NCBI RefSeq assembly: GCF_040581485.1
Contig: NC_090128.1
Coordinates: forward strand, 42,872,931 to 42,936,930
Direction: 5' to 3'
Length of the DNA: 64,000 nt
DNA from: Linepithema humile
Lineage: Eukaryota; Arthropoda; Insecta; Hymenoptera; Formicidae
Position 1 is the first letter of the stretch. Each line of letters begins with the position of its first letter. The notes under the pieces were generated by a model, which did not search any database, was not told the DNA's origin, and worked only from the letters and a program-made list of their open reading frames with translations. Shown piece after piece: positions 11,829-26,803 of the stretch. Both the position numbers and the translations under genes were made by a program.

Positions 11829-12192
11829 TTAAATGTTAGTGCTGTGATATGTGACGTGTTCATGAAACCTGTAAAATTATCCGAAAACTAAGATTAGCAG
11901 GGAAAGCCCAACGTAGAAGGAGTATTTTCTACTCATACAGACAGCTGTCAACCGTGTGTTTTCTCGCATAATTAGGCTTCGCTTCACGGTTGATTTAACG
12001 ATTGTTTATAACCTGTCAAGGAAAAAGCATAGTTTTCGGACAATTTTACAGGTGTCTTAAAGCGATCTAGAGTGTTACTTTGTTAAATTATCATTTTATT
12101 TAGAAATGGCACGCAAGAATTCTCGGCGTGTCATTTCTCGCTTCTGACGTCACGAATCTAATATGGCTGCGGTGACTACCCAGGAGCCTTAA

Positions 12193-15100
12193 CGAATCGA
12201 AAGTACGGGCGTTTGTTCGCCCGATTTTTCTGTCCCTGATGAATATCGTGCCGCCACGATACTGCGGACAGCAAGATATTAATAATTTCATTTCCCATTC
12301 AATCAACGGTGTCTATTGCTTTTTCTTTCTCTATAGCGTGCTATTTGTCATCGAGTCGTGATAGAAATTAAGAAGGGGACTTACTGCAGTGGCTACAGGG
12401 AGACGATAGTAATGTTCGATCGATCGGTCGGACACGTAATCAAGTTGGAGAAAAACAAGAAAATGCGGCTATTCGATACCGAATAAATTGTTTCCTAGTT
12501 GTCCTCGTGTAGATTGCTTTTGTCCCCCAAACAGAGAGGTGTCGTATTTTCTGATAAGAAGATTAACCGTCCTTTACATTCGCTTCGGCGCCCATTAAGC
12601 CGAATGTACAAAGAATAAAAAATCGAGTACGATTTTGATTACCTTTTTTGTTTCTTACAATGCTTGAAATTTTTATCAAAGAAAGTGACGTAGTCATATT
12701 GATACCAACTTGGAAAAAAAAGTGTGCGCAAAACAGAAACATAGATATCTTTCAAATAAAATCTTAAATTTGTTTGCTATTCACAGCTTCGTCAACAATA
12801 ATGCAATACATATAACATGTAATTATTGCGTAAAAGCGCATTTCTCAAGTTGTATTTTTTCCTACAGATTCTTTGACTAGTTTAAAATTGAGTTTTCCAG
12901 CATAAACTTCTGCGGCTTAAACGTATGTGATTCAAAGAAAAGGAAAAAAAAATAACACGACGTTTTCCAAAACTTTCTGCACGAGCGCCAATAGCAACTT
13001 TTACGACGTCGAGTTTTAACTTTGACGTTTGCTAATGAACCTAAAAACGTTAAAGTAGAACTAACACGCATCGCGCGGGCAAACCACCCGGCATACAAGA
13101 AAATCGGAGCGGAGGGCAAAGGGTCGATACAAAAAGCAAAAGGGAAATGGCAAGACAGGTTGGGGAAAACTACTCTTACTGTATGCACTTGTATGATCTT
13201 TTCTGCTCGCTTTTTTTCCATCGTAGCCAAGAGCGTTGTAGCTTAGACGGGAAAACGAAACGCGCTTCTCGCGAAAGCGTTTCGAATTTTCCCCATCGAC
13301 GAAAACACGATCAAAGCTGTCCTCGGCAAAGAGGCCTCTCGAGACCCCACTCCTACCGTACGATCCTCGCGCGCCCTTTCCACTCGCACAATTCCTTCTC
13401 CCTTTTGCACCCTTTCTTTTCGAGCGCGTGTCTTCCCATCGTTTTCGATAATAATGAATTTTCAACGGTGATTCTTTTCCTCTCTTTTTTTTTTTTGCGT
13501 AATTATTCGAAAGACACACGCGCGTAATGTAACGAGTCGAGAACGCTCTCTCAATTCGTCGGGACAGAATGGTATCGATTAAATCAAAGTGCCCGGCTAA
13601 CCGTGCGCGTCGGAAAGTGCATTTTTCTCGAATGAGTTATATTCTATTGGACGCGCTTGTCACTCTTCCCGGACGTTGCGTCACGTTTCCACGAAAGGTA
13701 CGAGAACATTTCGTGGTATTTGATGCTAAAATTCCAGGACACTGGACAGTGCTAAAAACGACGGAAGTCATGTAGCAGGAATAGAAACAATGACGGGACA
13801 CAATCGATAAATTGTGCTCGCATCCACCATCACTATCTGGATCGTAAAACTGGGTCAGCCACTTTATCCTCTTGCTTGCTATCGATATATTATCGCGTAT
13901 CGATGATTTCCCAACGGCGATCGAGAAGCTACTAAATAATGGAAAATATTGTGATGTTCTATTTCGAATTCAATACGTCGTATCTCTTCTCTTCAAATAG
14001 ATACGTTTTTATCTTATAACGCTTTAATCGGACATTGATATTTTATCTCTGACGAGTAATTTCCCGGAAATTTCCATTTCTCTTCATTTCTTAATTAAAC
14101 ACAATTATTAATCTTGATATTTTTATGGAGAATAAAATATTAATTTAGTGCTAAATTTCTCACACATATAAAAATATATTTTTCTACTAAAAAAGTTGTC
14201 AGATTTTCAGAAAATTTATACGAGTAAAACGATATGAAACTTTACACATCCGAAGTCTTGGAGGGTTAGCCGACAAAAAAAGCCCGTTCAAAATGGGAAT
14301 GGTCTCACGTATGTACAGCTTGTACAAGTTGACTTTACCGTTGTTTATCGGGAAATCTCCCAGCGGTGTTTTGATCCTGCTGCCAGGACTCCCGATGGAC
14401 CGCGTGGAATGCCGGTTTCTCGCGCTCGCCCGAAATACATGTAGTACATAGGTACACGCGTGTGTAACGTATACAGCGACGTGTACGGTTCCCGCGGGTC
14501 CGGTCGGCGACGTACACAGGGCGCACACACGTGCAACGAACCTTGTGTGAAGACGAGTCTTGTGTTATATATGAAGTCGCGGTAATCGAACTCGCGATTG
14601 TCGGAGACAATTTTCTCGCCGTTGATTTCTCCGCGTATCTTGGTGAACGATTCCCTTCTTGCGGGTCGACTGATAGTTTCGCTAAAGTTCTGAATTCTCT
14701 TGTGTGCGACTTGAAATTAGTTGCGTCAACGTTGCTTAAACTCAGTTAAATAGATTTTATCCTTACTTTATCTCATAGATAAGAAAATATAATTTAAAAA
14801 AGATTGCGAATTGTGTTAAATAGAAATTGTTTCGTCCGGATTATTAATTTTCGTAAATCTCATTACTTCCTACGATATTTTTGCGGTATCTCATTATTGT
14901 AAATTAAAATCATATAAAAACTTCGCTTATCACTCATTTAGTCAACGAGTTGTGATTTATTAAAGTTTTGCAATTGATCGCGTATTTCGCGTTATATTAC
15001 ACATGATCTACAAAGGCACGAGTGGCCGTAACTTTGAAATGTGAGTGGCTGTCGCCACGGAGGACGGGAATGTGCGAGAGACGAGAGAGGAAGATATATG

Positions 15101-15584
15101 TACGTTCGTCGGGGTTTTACGAGGCTCGTAAACGTAACGAAAAGCGACGAGCGGACTCGCGGGCATTTTTCTGTCGACAATCCCGCGGGTATCATGCGCC
15201 GCGGGTCGATCGCTTAATTCTGTTGAACGCCTGAATTCGATCTGGCTCGTTCGATGCGATCGTGTCGGCCTGCCAGGCTCACAGAATCCTCTGGGATCCA
15301 TCGTAGAATAAGGGCGCGCGTAGAGTTACGACCAGCCACCAAAAAAATCGCGCTGGATGCGAGAAAATTCTTTGTTTCTGAAGAGGAAAGATGATAATGA
15401 CAATGGTAACATTAAGTTGAAGTGTTCATCTTTCGAGACAAAAAGTTGGAATACTTTAATTTATTAATTCTTGATTATGCTGTTTATTAAGAACTAAGTA
15501 TAATATTGAGCAAATTTGCCTCTTCTCACAGATAGAAATTTAGAAGATTTGAAAAGTTCAAATCATTTTATTCTGAAAGATAGA
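12193..15584. other. Intron stretch, no gene seen
   Basis: I see no exon with splice sites and a conserved-looking frame. There are several overlapping short open frames at 12877-13527 and 14199-14610, on both strands, in GC-richer patches (13060-13780, 14380-14660, 15010-15330). They resemble no family and look like chance frames. Confidence 0.5.
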
Positions 15585-15588
15585 TTAA

Positions 15589-16325
15589 GGCTCCTGGGTA
15601 GTCACCGCAGCCATATTAGATTCGTGACGTCAGAAGCGAGAAATGACACGCCGAGAATTCTTGCGTGCCATTTCTAAATAAAATGATAATTTAACAAAGT
15701 AACACTCTAGATCGCTTTAAGACACCTGTAAAATTGTCCGAAAACTATGCTTTTTCCTTGACAGGTTATAAACAATCGTTAAATCAACCGTGAAGCGAAG
15801 CCTAATTATGCGAGAAAACACACGGTTGACAGCTGTCTGTATGAGTAGAAAATACTCCTTCTACGTTGGGCTTTCCCTGCTAATCTTAGTTTTCGGATAA
15901 TTTTACAGGTTTCATGAACACGTCACATATCACAGCACTAACATTTAACGAATATTAACGAAATGGCACGCAAGAATAAATTGGGTAGTCAACATGTCAT
16001 TTTTTCACGTCTAATAGTTCATCGATTCTCCACCTAAGACGCTGCATGAGAATTTCTGTCATATGGACATGTCGGTAACGGTACTAAGCTATATATATTC
16101 TGTATTTATCGCGTTTATTTTTTTGTAAACAAATTTTTGAATTATAAATTAGCATTTTGTATGTTATTCAGTAATTTACTTTTATCGTATCAATTGATTA
16201 GGTCAAACTGTTACACTATTTACTTATACAATAAATCGACTAGGTAAATTCGACTAGGTTTTTATTCCTACCACAATTATGTCGCCACTGTCAACGCGGA
16301 GTTCACGGCTACGGGACCAGGAGCC
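15589..16325 (+). mobile_element. TTAA MITE, complete copy
   Basis: 737 bp, ends GGCTCCTGG and CCAGGAGCC, flanked by TTAA (15585-15588, 16326-16329). I read it as essentially identical to the copy at 11092-11828, which suggests recent insertion. Confidence 0.9.
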
Positions 16326-16329
16326 TTAA

Positions 16330-19300
16330 TAGCCCTGGTCACATTTGAGCACTGCAGATTATCAACTAATTGGATTAGCAGTATTAATACCGGCACGAGG
16401 GCATACCCCTCATTAGATTCACTCAATATTGCATGGCAATACTCTCTATTGCAGACTGCTCACACAACACACATATGCAGTATCTGCTACACACACTCCG
16501 CACGCCGTAAACTCCGTCCCGTATAATGGCCGTATCGTGTATGTTTGCCTGTAGTACACGCATAGACGCACGCGTGCGCAAGCGTGGACACGCATGTGTA
16601 TGCCCGAGACGGCAAATTCTGCGATCCGGTGCACGTTACCGGAAGTAAACATGAAATCACGAATCTCGAGCTCGTTAACGCGAACGCAAAGTCCAGCCTG
16701 ATTATTGCATTGACTCAGTGCCGCGCGTGCGCTGATTATTATCGTCATTCGTGATTCCCGTGCAAAATGCTAATGGTTCACGTGTGTCTTCTCCCACATT
16801 GTCTTCGACGGACGTAATACATGTTTGATATGATGGATCCGCGTACTGTGCTTACATTAATTGTGCTTTGCGCATTCATCGTGTTGCCATTACGCACTTT
16901 ATTCAAAGCGCCAATAACAAAGCGTATTGCGTTAAGAAAGCGCGTACGCAACATATGTAAACACGTGTTTAATAATTTTTTCAATAATTTAATAGGAATA
17001 ATATACAGAAACAACAATGAACAAACGAAATGAACGGAACATTATGGGAGATCGCGAAATCACGTTTCAATCAAGTCCGATTTTGAAAATAAGCTTCTCA
17101 CGCCTCGTTGAACATTTCGGGTAAATGTACGGTTGTCCTTATTCTTTGCTGCTCGTGGGACATTTGTCACGTTTGTCGGAAAAGCACAATGCAATAATCA
17201 ATTCACCCAAAGACGGGAAACGAAATACGTTCTGCCTAGAAGAATCCGATTTCTCGAAGAATAATATATTTGAGCCGAAATCCAGCATCAACAAGAAAGA
17301 TCTATTCACGATGATTCGAGTTAAATTAAAAAATTTTGAAACAAAATAAAAGTATTCTATTAATTAGTTATCTAATAATTCATGAGGAATTTAAAACTTT
17401 ATACATATGTATGTATATATCAATAAATACTTGATGTTTGACATTCGACTCTTACGAACTATAAATTATCGCGCACTAAGAAAAAAGTATTAGAAACTGG
17501 AGCGATAACAATAGAATCAAGTGACATTTTCATCAAGTAACTTTCGGCTTATTCAATACTGAAGAGATGTCTTATAGAGTTCCTTTTGAAAATTTCCTCA
17601 ACACTCAATTCCAAAAGTTTTTGTTATGCAAATATACTTCCCGTTGCTCAGCGAGTATTTATGTTAACTTTATTGCAACTGACCTCCTAACTTTGCCTAT
17701 GCAGTACTTTCAACGCGACTTTGCTTCTAGGAATAAGCAATTTGCCGTGAAAGGAAAGAAAACACTGATTGCGCGGGAGATCTCATGGAAGAGTTTAATA
17801 AAGTTTTCTCGAATTATTTCGCTCTAATTCAGTCGTGTAAAATATCGACGCAATGCAGAAAAATTATACTGAAATAACGAGTTACGAAAATTAAATGACC
17901 GAAAAAGAAAATAAAAATAAGATAAGACATTAAGACAGAATAAAAATATTATTTGGAGAGTCGCAAATAAATATTCATAGTTTTAGAATGATGCTGTACT
18001 GTGAAAGCAACATGACGTATACGCTGCATTACAACTTTATGTAAATTTGATATTAGGAAATAGCTTTTTCCTTCATTTTCTGTTATCCTAAAACTCATTT
18101 CACAAGAAATTGTAATAGTGCTCACTGAATATCAAAAATGAGCTAAAGAATACTGCGCTCGCGCATTTTAGTAAAATAAGACGCTAAACGATCGATGCAT
18201 ACTGCACGCAGCAGCGCGATCGCTTGGGAGTCGACAAAAATCTATTTCCGATATTCATGTCGGAAACTCCAAAATTGAAGCTGAAATCGAAGCTGGTATC
18301 GTTCCGCAAAGATCGGCGCACAATGCAAAGAGGCAATTCAATACAGCGTGGCGGTAAAATATCCAGCGGCTCGCAAAGTATTCTTGACCGATTCTGTGTT
18401 GCTTATCGGCGTTCGAACGAGCAATGAATTTTTACGGAACGCCCGATAAGGCCTTGCACGCTCGCATAACAGAGGAGAGCAACCGGAAAACGCCCGATAG
18501 GAAATGCGCAACCGGTGAGTGGGCAATCGAAAAAAAAGGAAAAATAGCGCGCGAAAGATTTATTCCGCGCGTATCCGCGCGGCCGATACCGACCATCGAT
18601 TTTCCGGCCGCGCGCCTATCGCGCACTGATTTCGCTTACCGCAAGAACGAGATACTTTTGTGCAAAAGCGAGCGACTCTTGTTTGTACTTTACCGCGTCG
18701 CTGTGCAACGCGCCCTGACGATCGTGGATCGACGAGCGTCGCCGCACCCGACGCTCAATCTCGCCTCTCCAGTTCGAACGGCGAATTTGAGCTCGACGTC
18801 TCTTCCGTTTCAGTAAGTGACACGCGGTTTTATTGCGCACGTCACGCTAGGAAACTTGAGATATGTGCTGCATTATACTTCGTTATATTCGTTTTTTTCA
18901 GTGAATTATATTTTTTAATATATTCCCATGTGCCTCAATAGAATAAAAAGTTCTCGACTTGACGTATTTGTGCATGGGAGATAACACAAAATACATTGCA
19001 TGGTGCTAGATCGCTACATTACTCTGTCGAATTGAATTGCTAGCGTTATCATTGCTTGTATTGTTAAAAAATAAAAAGCTTTTCCTTTGTATGTTTCTCT
19101 TTTTTTTTTTGCGTAGATTGCTCATTTTTCTAATTTTAAAAGTTTTTAGCGTTTATTTCCTTTTATTCTTTTGTAACACAATTTAATAATAATAGCGATA
19201 GAACTTGTCGCTACTTTTGTTATAACTTTCTATTTTGTAAAATGTATTAAATAATATATCGACCATATTAACCGCGATTTCTGGCAATTCAGTAAAATTA

Positions 19301-22300
19301 TTCATTTTTTTTTTAGTATCGCAAAAAATATGGCTCTTTCCGCTCTGCCAGTATGTCGCGGGGGAGCGTAATAAGCGTTCCCCTCGTTATAGCTTGACAG
19401 AATTTAAATCTCGAATACTCCATTATCCCTCCATCCTGGCACTCATGTATATGTGTATAAGTGTGTGTATGTATGTGTAGTGCAGAGTGCATGGGTCAGC
19501 ACGGTATATCGTTTTAAAGCAGAATTCGAAGAAAGATCCATTAACGATACTGTCGTCGTTAGAACCGTTTCATGGTAACGTACGTATGATTCACTAACGA
19601 TGCGATGAGTCTGTCCACTTGTGATATTGATTCTGTGTTAAGTGAAAGATATAAAATCGTATCACATTCGATATAATTTCACAAAAGCATAAAAGGCACA
19701 AGCGCACAAGGCATAAAAGTTAGAAATATTTTAAAAATGTTGGTCAAAGGAAAAAGATAAATGGAATGAAACCAGACGTCGTCGATTAAAAAAATTCGCT
19801 CATTATACGCATATGATATATGTTTGCTTTATTATAAAATTCATTCTCTTTTTAAAATATTTTTTTTATTAAATATACGTTTACGTGACTGTAAGGCAAA
19901 CATTAATAGTTTCTACGAAGAAATACTGTTCTCTCAAAGGCGTGATTTTTTATTCAGTATATTTTTGCAACAAGTAATTTAACAAATTGCTCTTGGATTT
20001 TTGCACCATGACATCACATCACTATATTTTCATGTTTTTTTTTTATACGTTCTCGTCGATCGGCATGCTAAGCTGACGAACAGCGAAACAACACGTGAGA
20101 GCAAAAGTCCTAGACAATGATCGACGGAACAATGATCGGCGGTTTAATCGTTAATCCGGGGACCTTACTGAGGAGTGAGGTGCCGGAAGAGCGGACGAAT
20201 CGAAGGGAAAGAGACGAGGAAAAACTCGTCGCAGTATACGAGTAGTATCCGAGGGATACGTGACGCGTTCTACGTGGATACTCCCACGGGAGATTTTCCT
20301 CTCCGAGTTCTCTCCCCCGATTCCTTCCTTCTTCCCCCCCCCCCCCGCCTCCCCACCCCTCTGTTCCTCGCAATATCCACTTATCGACATCCCCCGTCAC
20401 GAGATGCGTTACCGCGGAAATGATACGTACGTTTCAGAACGGCGAAACCGATATGCGCGCAGTTCTTCCACTGCGAGCCGCCATTCCGACCAATGGATCA
20501 CGCACGGATCTATTTCCTCGAGATTTCCGGGGTATCTCGAAGTAAGAACATGCCAGATTTTTCTGCGCGAGGTATCAAAACGTGTTTAACATTATGTATG
20601 TAGTGATTATCGGAAGAGTATTTTGAAAGTGGCCAATTAAGAGTTATAAATAGTAATTTGCAGCTGTTGTGTGTTGAAAATTGAGATTTTGAAGTTGAAA
20701 ATTTATTCAAGTTTATAGATTGAAACATTGTGAGTTTAAAAATTAAAAGTGGAGAATTAATGCTCGAGATAGGAAATAAAAATTCAAAAATTGAAAGTTT
20801 AGAATTTAAAAACTCATTGTCAGATTATTGAAATTTTACGTATGTATGAACATATATTCGAAATCGCGAGAGTAAGTCAAAAAGTAAAGAGATATTAACA
20901 AATCCTTAAAAAAGTCTCTTTACTTTTCTTTGTATTATATTTATATTATTAGATATTTCGAAAAAATTGGTTTTTTTTTATTGAACTCGCAAAGTATATC
21001 CTTATTCCTGTAACATATTGACGTCTGTATTGTAAATGATGCGGATTATGAGTTGAATGGTATCGAAAACTGGCTCGAATATAAGATCGTGAATAACAAG
21101 TCAAGAATGTTTTCAACATCGCAAAATCTATTATTCAAACCTTGTTTGGACTTGTAACGATATGCGTACAGTGCGCGTCGTCGAAGTAAAACTCTATAGC
21201 ATGTCCACAGACATTTCCATAAATTTCCTATAGACTTTCTTATGTGCTGCATACAAAGTCGCGCACAACGCGAAACGCTCTCATAGAAATATCAGACAGC
21301 GAATAAGAATAGTGCTTCATTCCTCTATGTATGTGAATACGCAAACATGTATGTATGTAAATATTAATAACATTTGCAGCATACACATCCTGATATTTCA
21401 GAGAGCTACGCAATATGCGTCTTCCGTTTCTTTAAAGAATCTTCCATCCGATTGAGACAAAAGAGAACTTGGAAGTATTCGGCAATAGTTAGCGGACAAT
21501 AGAAACCATTTTTCAAAATTTTAGATTTTCTCTATAATAAAACAAATATTGATTCAAAAATGTAATTACTAGAAGAAAAAACAGCATTTCGTTAATTGAT
21601 TCGTATCTATGTGGTTATTCATTTAATTTCGCAGCCAGAAATACAGTTACATTTACACGCGAACTATCAGTGGATGCAAGTTAAATATTTAATTAGCTCC
21701 TGGGGCATTTTCGTACCGAGTGTCTGCACGATTATCCGAGTGTCCACTAGAGATAATGGCGAAGAAGAAGCACGTGGGAGCATATGTAATTTATGGTATG
21801 TACGAGTTTCGCGTATTTATTTTAGCCCTGTCATAAAATTAACAGAAATCACACTGTAAATTTTCAAGTAGCACATGTTTCGTTTCAATTTACCTTGATG
21901 GATTTCCACCCCGAATTTCCAAAGCAGATGGCTCCCGAAATATATGAGAAATATCAAAATTATTTTATATTATTATGATATTTAATTATTTCTTACGTAG
22001 TTCTTTCCTTTAATATATCTTTCACGTCCTGCACGATCTTTCCTTGCGCGACTTTCCCACGAGTTGACGGCAAAATCCAAAGAAAGTGTCGAAAATTTTA
22101 CACTGCAATTAAGATAATTAACTGAAGACATTTTTTCGACAGAAAGTATCGAACGCGCACGTACTTATTTAATTTCCTTAAATTTGATCTCGACACCGCC
22201 AAATCTGTGAAAACAAAATGTGCTCACAATCAGAATAAAAATTTTAAAGGGCGGAAATAATAAAACAATAATAAAGGAAATTTTTTCTTTCTGCGGATTA

Positions 22301-25300
22301 AACAAAATACTTTGTTCGAAGAAATTACTTTTTTAGGATAAACTAAAAGTTCGACGCATAATCATATAAACCGCACTTTCATTCCAGTAAAACTTTCCTT
22401 TGAATTTTTGCAGACTATCACATTTGGGACAAATAATCCAAGACTTAGTCTCCGACTCGTTAAAAAAATTTTTTACAATACTTAACATTAACTTAATCCT
22501 AACTTCCTCAAATAAGGACGTAGCATATATATTATAATATTATTAAAAACCACTGCGCAATTAGATAACGGAAAGTAAAATTGGTAGGAAATGTGCATCA
22601 TTTTTCGATCTCCAACTCTTTTTCTACAATTATCTAGATTAAGTCAGAGTAGTCAAGAGTAAATAATCCTGATACTCCATAATCTGTCTAGAGATGTTCG
22701 TACGATTGTTGGTTCCATCGAGAAAGCAAATAACCGCATGTTTCACTATGTTGTGTCACTAAATGTTTCATTAGCACTCGAGACAGCGTTTCCCGGCGCG
22801 AAGCAGTTCGTCCGGAGAGAATATTTGTAAACGTCGCGAACCCTACATTTTCTCCATAACGCATAAGAGCCGACAGTTTGTCCGCCAGGGGACTGGTTAC
22901 AAGCCCCTCCGTTTGTTTTCATACAGACGAAATTTCCTTTTTTTTTTGTCGTCCGACGCGGAGATGCTCGCGCGCTTCGAAAGTTTTAACGAGGGCGCTT
23001 GGCACGAGAGCGAAGAGTTGTGTTTGTGAATGGACCGTATTAATGGCCCGAAGCCAGTTCTACGTCGTTCCCATAGGAATTCATTAACTTCATGAAATGT
23101 TTTCTCTCCCTCTTGTGCGCTCACTCTTTGCGTGTCGCGCTCAGTAGTAGCTTATGGATGCTGGCTGCTTAATTACGGTTTCCCTTTGCAGCTATTATAT
23201 TTGCGGTGACATGAAAACGTTTATTAATGTATCCGTAACGTAATCAAAATGCCCGCAAAATTATTCAGCGCTATTTATTATGTATATGTAATGAAGATAA
23301 ATATTGAAGTAGCATTAATCAAAACGTTTCAATTGAGAAACTATTTAATAAAATAGAAAAACGAGTTTTATGTAAAAATTATTTTACGTTATTAATGGTA
23401 GCAAAAAGCAATCGGAGCATTTACATAGCTTTGATTGAATAACTCAATAAAATAGATACATTTTAATATGACATAGATGTGTGAAATAATAACGGAACAA
23501 AGAATTGTAATATTAATGTCCAGAAAATATCTCATTTTAGTACTTGTCAATACCGAACATTTTTACACATTATTGTAAAATAACAAGATTGTCTCTTTTA
23601 TAGAAATTTTTAAATCAGTATTCTATAACTGTACAATTGCATAAAGATTGCAACACATATCATTCGCGAATGTGTACATAGCAATTGCGTTGACTTATCT
23701 GCGAAATGAAAAAAACCGTAAAAAGCTCTGGCAAGTATGCGCGATACACGTTAACGACCCAATTATAGTTCGCTAAAAGGCAACACGGATTGAGATTTAG
23801 ACGCGATAATGGTCGGCTGCGTTGTAATAACGATTACCAGCATGCAATTTGATAAATTACTCTAGGGCCAGCTAGGGTCGGCCAAGTTCATTTTAGTACG
23901 TGAAGTACCGCTGATACCTCACCCGCGTTTACAGTGTCTGGCGATATACGGCATCGTAAAACAAATGGCACGACGATAACGCGGAGATAAATCAAATTAC
24001 GGACTCTATAATCAGAATTGTGCAACTGAATCTGATTAATTTCAGAATCCCAAGTACCATCGCTATGAAATTCAAAACAGCGTTTTGCAATTCCCCAGCT
24101 CTAACTTCTCTCCCTTTCTATATCTCACTCTCCTTCTCTTACCTCGAATCTTCAACTATACACAGTCATAAACCAAATTTTCGCCGTCAGCGACCGTGAA
24201 GCTACGCGCGTAACTTCCAATCTTTAACAATATTTCAATATTCACTAAGAGTGAAAAATGATTTTGTGCATGCAACTATGTGCATTGTGCATCGCAACTC
24301 TATTAATTCTTCGATCGATGTGTTTACGACATGTGCAGCCAATTTTAAAAAATCACGATAATATTTTTATTCATATTTTTATTAATTAACAACACAATTG
24401 CAAATCAAGCAGAGAGTATCAAATATTAAACATACTATATCATACTTATACTAAAACATACTTATCTTTTAACAAATTTTTTATTAGCAATTAATCATTT
24501 ATCTATTTAAATAGTGTCAATAGCGATAATAATGTCAATAAATGAGTATGTGAAGGAAACAAAACTAAAAGGAATAATTATTATTACTATTATTATTATT
24601 AAGATTATTAGCAACTCTGCATTAATTGCGTCAATTTGATTATTATAAAAATTATCAAATTGTAAACAAGAGAGGCGAATCATTAAACACGCTTCTGTTA
24701 GCAAAAAATATTCTCTATTAGTAGTTATAAATTGTTCTTTTTTTTTATCGTATGTGAGAAATGCATAAAGGGAGAGGAGAGAGACCGATCGATATTGCGC
24801 AATCGCTCGTTTACATTCTCGCACACGAGTAGCAGCTGAATGTAAACGCGCCTCGACGGTCCTGAATATTCATTTAACTTTTCTCACGGGATATACTCGC
24901 CGATGGAGAACGAGCATCCCAAAGATAAAAGGGAGACTCTCTCACGAAACAAAAAGAGAAGAAGTTTGTGCAAAAAAAGCAACTACCAAGAGCTCCATCG
25001 GTACCGTCTTCTCGAGTTTGAAAAGTTTTGGCACTGAAAAGAGAAATAGCCGCGCAGAGAGTTCTAGATTATCGGATTACTACAAATACAAAACACACGT
25101 TATATTATAAAGCACTTGACACAAAACCTAACACATGTAGCTATAAAGTACGCAAGTTTATTTAATTAATGTACAACTTGTTAAATATAAGATTGGTTTA
25201 TTTAATTAGTATTCTTGAGCATCTTACAAGTCGATCCTGTATGGATTATGAATTATTATAAGTTATGGAAATAAATATAAATGAAATTTGCTTTGAACAA

Positions 25301-26009
25301 TACTGAGTAGTCATATTAATTTAAAATTTATTATGATATAAATGTTAATATGTATATGCATTTTAAACCTGTGAAATAATAATAACACGATGCTTTAAAT
25401 AAAATACTGTAAAATAAATATTTATACGAATGTCACAAGATTTTAAACTAAATTTAAATAATACTCTTAGATTTATGAGTAATTGTTTTAATATATTAAA
25501 TGTTATGAATATATAATTATTTTTATAAAATATTATTTTATATATCATTTTACATTCTTCAAAAGATATATTTTGACTATAAAGATACATAAAATTTATC
25601 AGGATTTCCAGTGAAATATATTTATGATTATTGCAGCGTATTGAAAGATGAGCGCGAAAAATATACAGATATATACATGTATAATATATATCGCCTGATT
25701 GATCATTTGGATTCGTAAACTGGAGAGAAAGTCAAAAGAGGGGTGTTAAACGACGTGGCGATTAGCACGTCATGGAAACAGTTAAGGTCGATTGAGCGTG
25801 AAAGGGAGACGGTTTGCTTTTTGCTAACCGATAAATGAAAGCGAAAAGCATTCGCGACCAATTACGGAATGGATACTTCTTTCTGTGGTCCGATCGACCG
25901 GCGTTTGCGTTTTATCATTGCGGTGATTTGAAAGAAGGTAGCTATTACAACTGTTAGTATCCTCAATTCTCTATGCAATAGGCTTCTATTTTCACGATGA
26001 TTTTGATTA
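16330..26009. other. Long intron stretch, no gene seen
   Basis: AT-rich intron with GC-richer patches at 16450-16760, 18430-18800 and 20160-20560. A run of 14 cytosines lies near 20334-20347. A 70-codon frame at 16821-17033 starts MFDMMDPRTVLTLIVLCAFI and would give a single membrane segment followed by basic residues, but it has no support beyond being open. No RNA gene was recognised. Confidence 0.45.
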
Positions 26010-26619
26010 CATTTTATTTACGTAACATATTCTATGAAGTAGCTCTTGTATTTTAAATCCACACACACGTACACACAAACACACACGCGTGCGCGCAAAT
26101 ATATTTCTATATTATTTTTTTAAAATACAAACTACAAAAAATATAAAACTGAAAGAAACTTTATAATAACTGTCTTTAGTTAAAAAAACTGTTAATTGAA
26201 ATTGTGTATACCGTATAATAATATCTATAACATTATAATCTAAAATGCTTATTTACAATAATGTTCTTATTAATTTGGCATTATTATATTATTATTATTA
26301 TATAATGTTTTAAATAATATAAAAATAATTCTTTTATTTATTTAAATTTATTTTTCTAATTTTTTATTAATTTTTGTACTTATTAGGTGTGCAATAAAAT
26401 AATCCAAATTTTTTTACTGATTTTATCATTTAAAATTAGAAATATTTTTCTGTCTCTTTTTGTGGTCATATGAAAAGTATTAATAAATTAGTGCTTACTT
26501 TTACAATTGTAATTAATATAGATTTTAATAAAAAATAATTTTTTAATTTACTAAAAACTGATACAAAATTAAATTACAAAGAAACTACAGCATCTTTTAC
26601 TTATAATATTAATATTATC

Positions 26620-26803
26620 TAATTATTTTCTAATTGCCAAAGCTTTAAAAATAATTTAATAATGATAAATATTACTTATAATATTGTGTAAATAATTATA
26701 AATAATTATAATTTACTTATAATATTGTAAGAAATATTTTTCTACAATTAATATTTATCACTATTAAATTATTTTTAAAGCTTTGGCAATTAAAAAATAA
26801 TTT
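26620..26803. repeat. AT-rich foldback downstream of nested gene 1
   Basis: Two arms of about 56 bases (26620-26675 and 26747-26803) are reverse complements containing the word attgccaaagctttaaaaat. In unit 3 the corresponding right arm remains near 35600-35650, and a mariner remnant lies just before it. Confidence 0.65.

Larger units (their letters stand above)
10606..12188 (-). mobile_element. TTAA MITE copy D1 (left part), hosting two younger insertions
   Basis: Reverse-oriented body of the 737-bp MITE family, ending ccaggagcc at 12188 next to TTAA (12189-12192). It lacks its last 51 bases, which are at 7226-7276. It is interrupted by a Harbinger-like MITE (10908-11056) and by a complete forward copy of its own family (11092-11828). 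Removing both gives a sequence collinear with the copy at 59025-59760, which acts as an empty-site reference. Confidence 0.85.

Noticed and set aside
13061..13527. Overlapping 152- and 126-codon frames on opposite strands
   Set aside because: Both are lysine/arginine or serine/phenylalanine rich by base composition, without domain or splice support.
16821..17033. 70-codon frame with one membrane-like segment
   Set aside because: There is no homology, no splice context and no second copy; a single short frame of this length is expected by chance.
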